Of a stretch of 5,082 bases of DNA, positions 4,814 to 5,082 are shown piece after piece (positions within the stretch are counted from its first letter, which is position 1; each line of letters starts with the position of its first letter). The notes under the pieces were generated by a model. That model saw only the letters and a list, made by a program, of their open reading frames with translations, searched no databases and was not told where the DNA came from. The position numbers and the translations under genes were made by a program. The DNA is from Acidobacteriota bacterium (lineage in GTDB: Bacteria; Acidobacteriota; Terriglobia; UBA7540). Location of the stretch: contig PLWR01000526.1 of NCBI GenBank assembly GCA_003165615.1, forward strand, positions 873 through 5,954. The letters run 5' to 3'.

Positions 4814-5082
4814 TGGGACATTTCCATGGAGTAGGTGCCGCGGCCCTGGGTCATGGACGTGAGGTCGGAAGCGTAGGTGAGCATTTCCGCCAGAGGTACC
4901 TGGGCTTTCACTACGGTTGAGCCCCCTTGCGGTTCCATCCCCTGAATGCGCCCGCGCCGGCCATTGAGGTTACCCATGATGTCCCCGGAGTAGTTTTCCG
5001 GGACGTGGATCTCCACATTCATGATGGGTTCAAGCAGGCAGGGTTTGGCCTGTTCCATGCACTTCTTGAAGCCCTTGGAGCC
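4732..5082 (-). CDS. fusA: Elongation factor G, C-terminal part (EF-G2-like), partial
   Basis: Only the last 116 codons are in the window; the gene continues past position 5082. EF-G is the GTPase that moves tRNA and mRNA through the ribosome and helps recycle it. The visible part spans the end of domain IV and domain V. The reading starts GSKGFKKC, then LLEPIMNVEIHVPENYSGDI, LNGRRGRIQGM, VPLAEMLTYASDLTSMTQGR and YSMEMSHYDVVP, all typical of the EF-G domain V region. The KAQVPLAEML and GRRGRIQGM wording is closest, from memory, to the EF-G2 paralogue class rather than to the EF-G of the str operon. The protein ends in an unusual acidic tail (AVEEEEE). The gene converges on the IVP remnant; no tuf or ribosomal protein gene follows it here. 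The GTPase domain is not visible. Confidence 0.93.
   Translation of the reverse strand, partial: GSKGFKKCMEQAKPCLLEPIMNVEIHVPENYSGDIMGNLNGRRGRIQGMEPQGGSTVVKAQVPLAEMLTYASDLTSMTQGRGTYSMEMSHYDVVPQMIADKIVAAHKPSAVEEEEE

Overview
The window looks like chromosomal DNA of a GC-rich, Gram-negative-type bacterium, and Acidobacteriota is my best guess. The guess rests on gene content (a secreted DUF1080 protein, a membrane-anchored M23 peptidase, an EF-G2-like elongation factor, a four-helix-bundle 'IVP' remnant) and on intergenic heptamer repeats of a style I associate from memory with that phylum. Planctomycetes, Verrucomicrobia or a deltaproteobacterial lineage cannot be excluded. No rRNA, tRNA, CRISPR array, transposase or complete insertion sequence is visible.

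Layout, left to right. Positions 1-173 hold no supportable gene, only a small hairpin, two heptamer repeat arrays and a possible sigma70-type promoter. Positions 174-1208 (+) encode a two-TM RCK potassium channel, with a well-placed internal start just before the cytoplasmic RCK domain. Positions 1209-1661 are gene-free and rich in inverted repeats; they contain a perfect 20-bp palindrome, a heptamer array and an octamer array. Positions 1662-2294 (-) encode a GNAT-fold acetyltransferase. A 101-bp divergent promoter region separates it from a secreted DUF1080 (3-keto-disaccharide hydrolase-like) protein at 2396-3037 (+). Positions 3038-3126 hold two heptamer arrays that are reverse complements of each other and can fold into a long hairpin just before the ribosome-binding site of an M23 peptidase at 3127-4527 (+, TTG start). 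Another heptamer-periodic stretch follows at 4528-4569. Next comes the 5' remnant of a four-helix-bundle (IVP) gene, which runs into the antisense 3' end of a fusA-type EF-G gene (4732-5082, -, continuing beyond the window).

The genes do not form one obvious pathway. They are a mixture of envelope functions (ion channel, secreted sugar-active protein, cell-wall peptidase), one acetyltransferase and the end of a translation factor. DUF1080 and M23 could be co-transcribed: they share a strand and are 89 bp apart. The most striking signal is outside the genes. Every sizeable intergenic gap except the divergent promoter region carries a short tandem array, nearly always of period exactly 7 bp, but with a different unit sequence in each gap.
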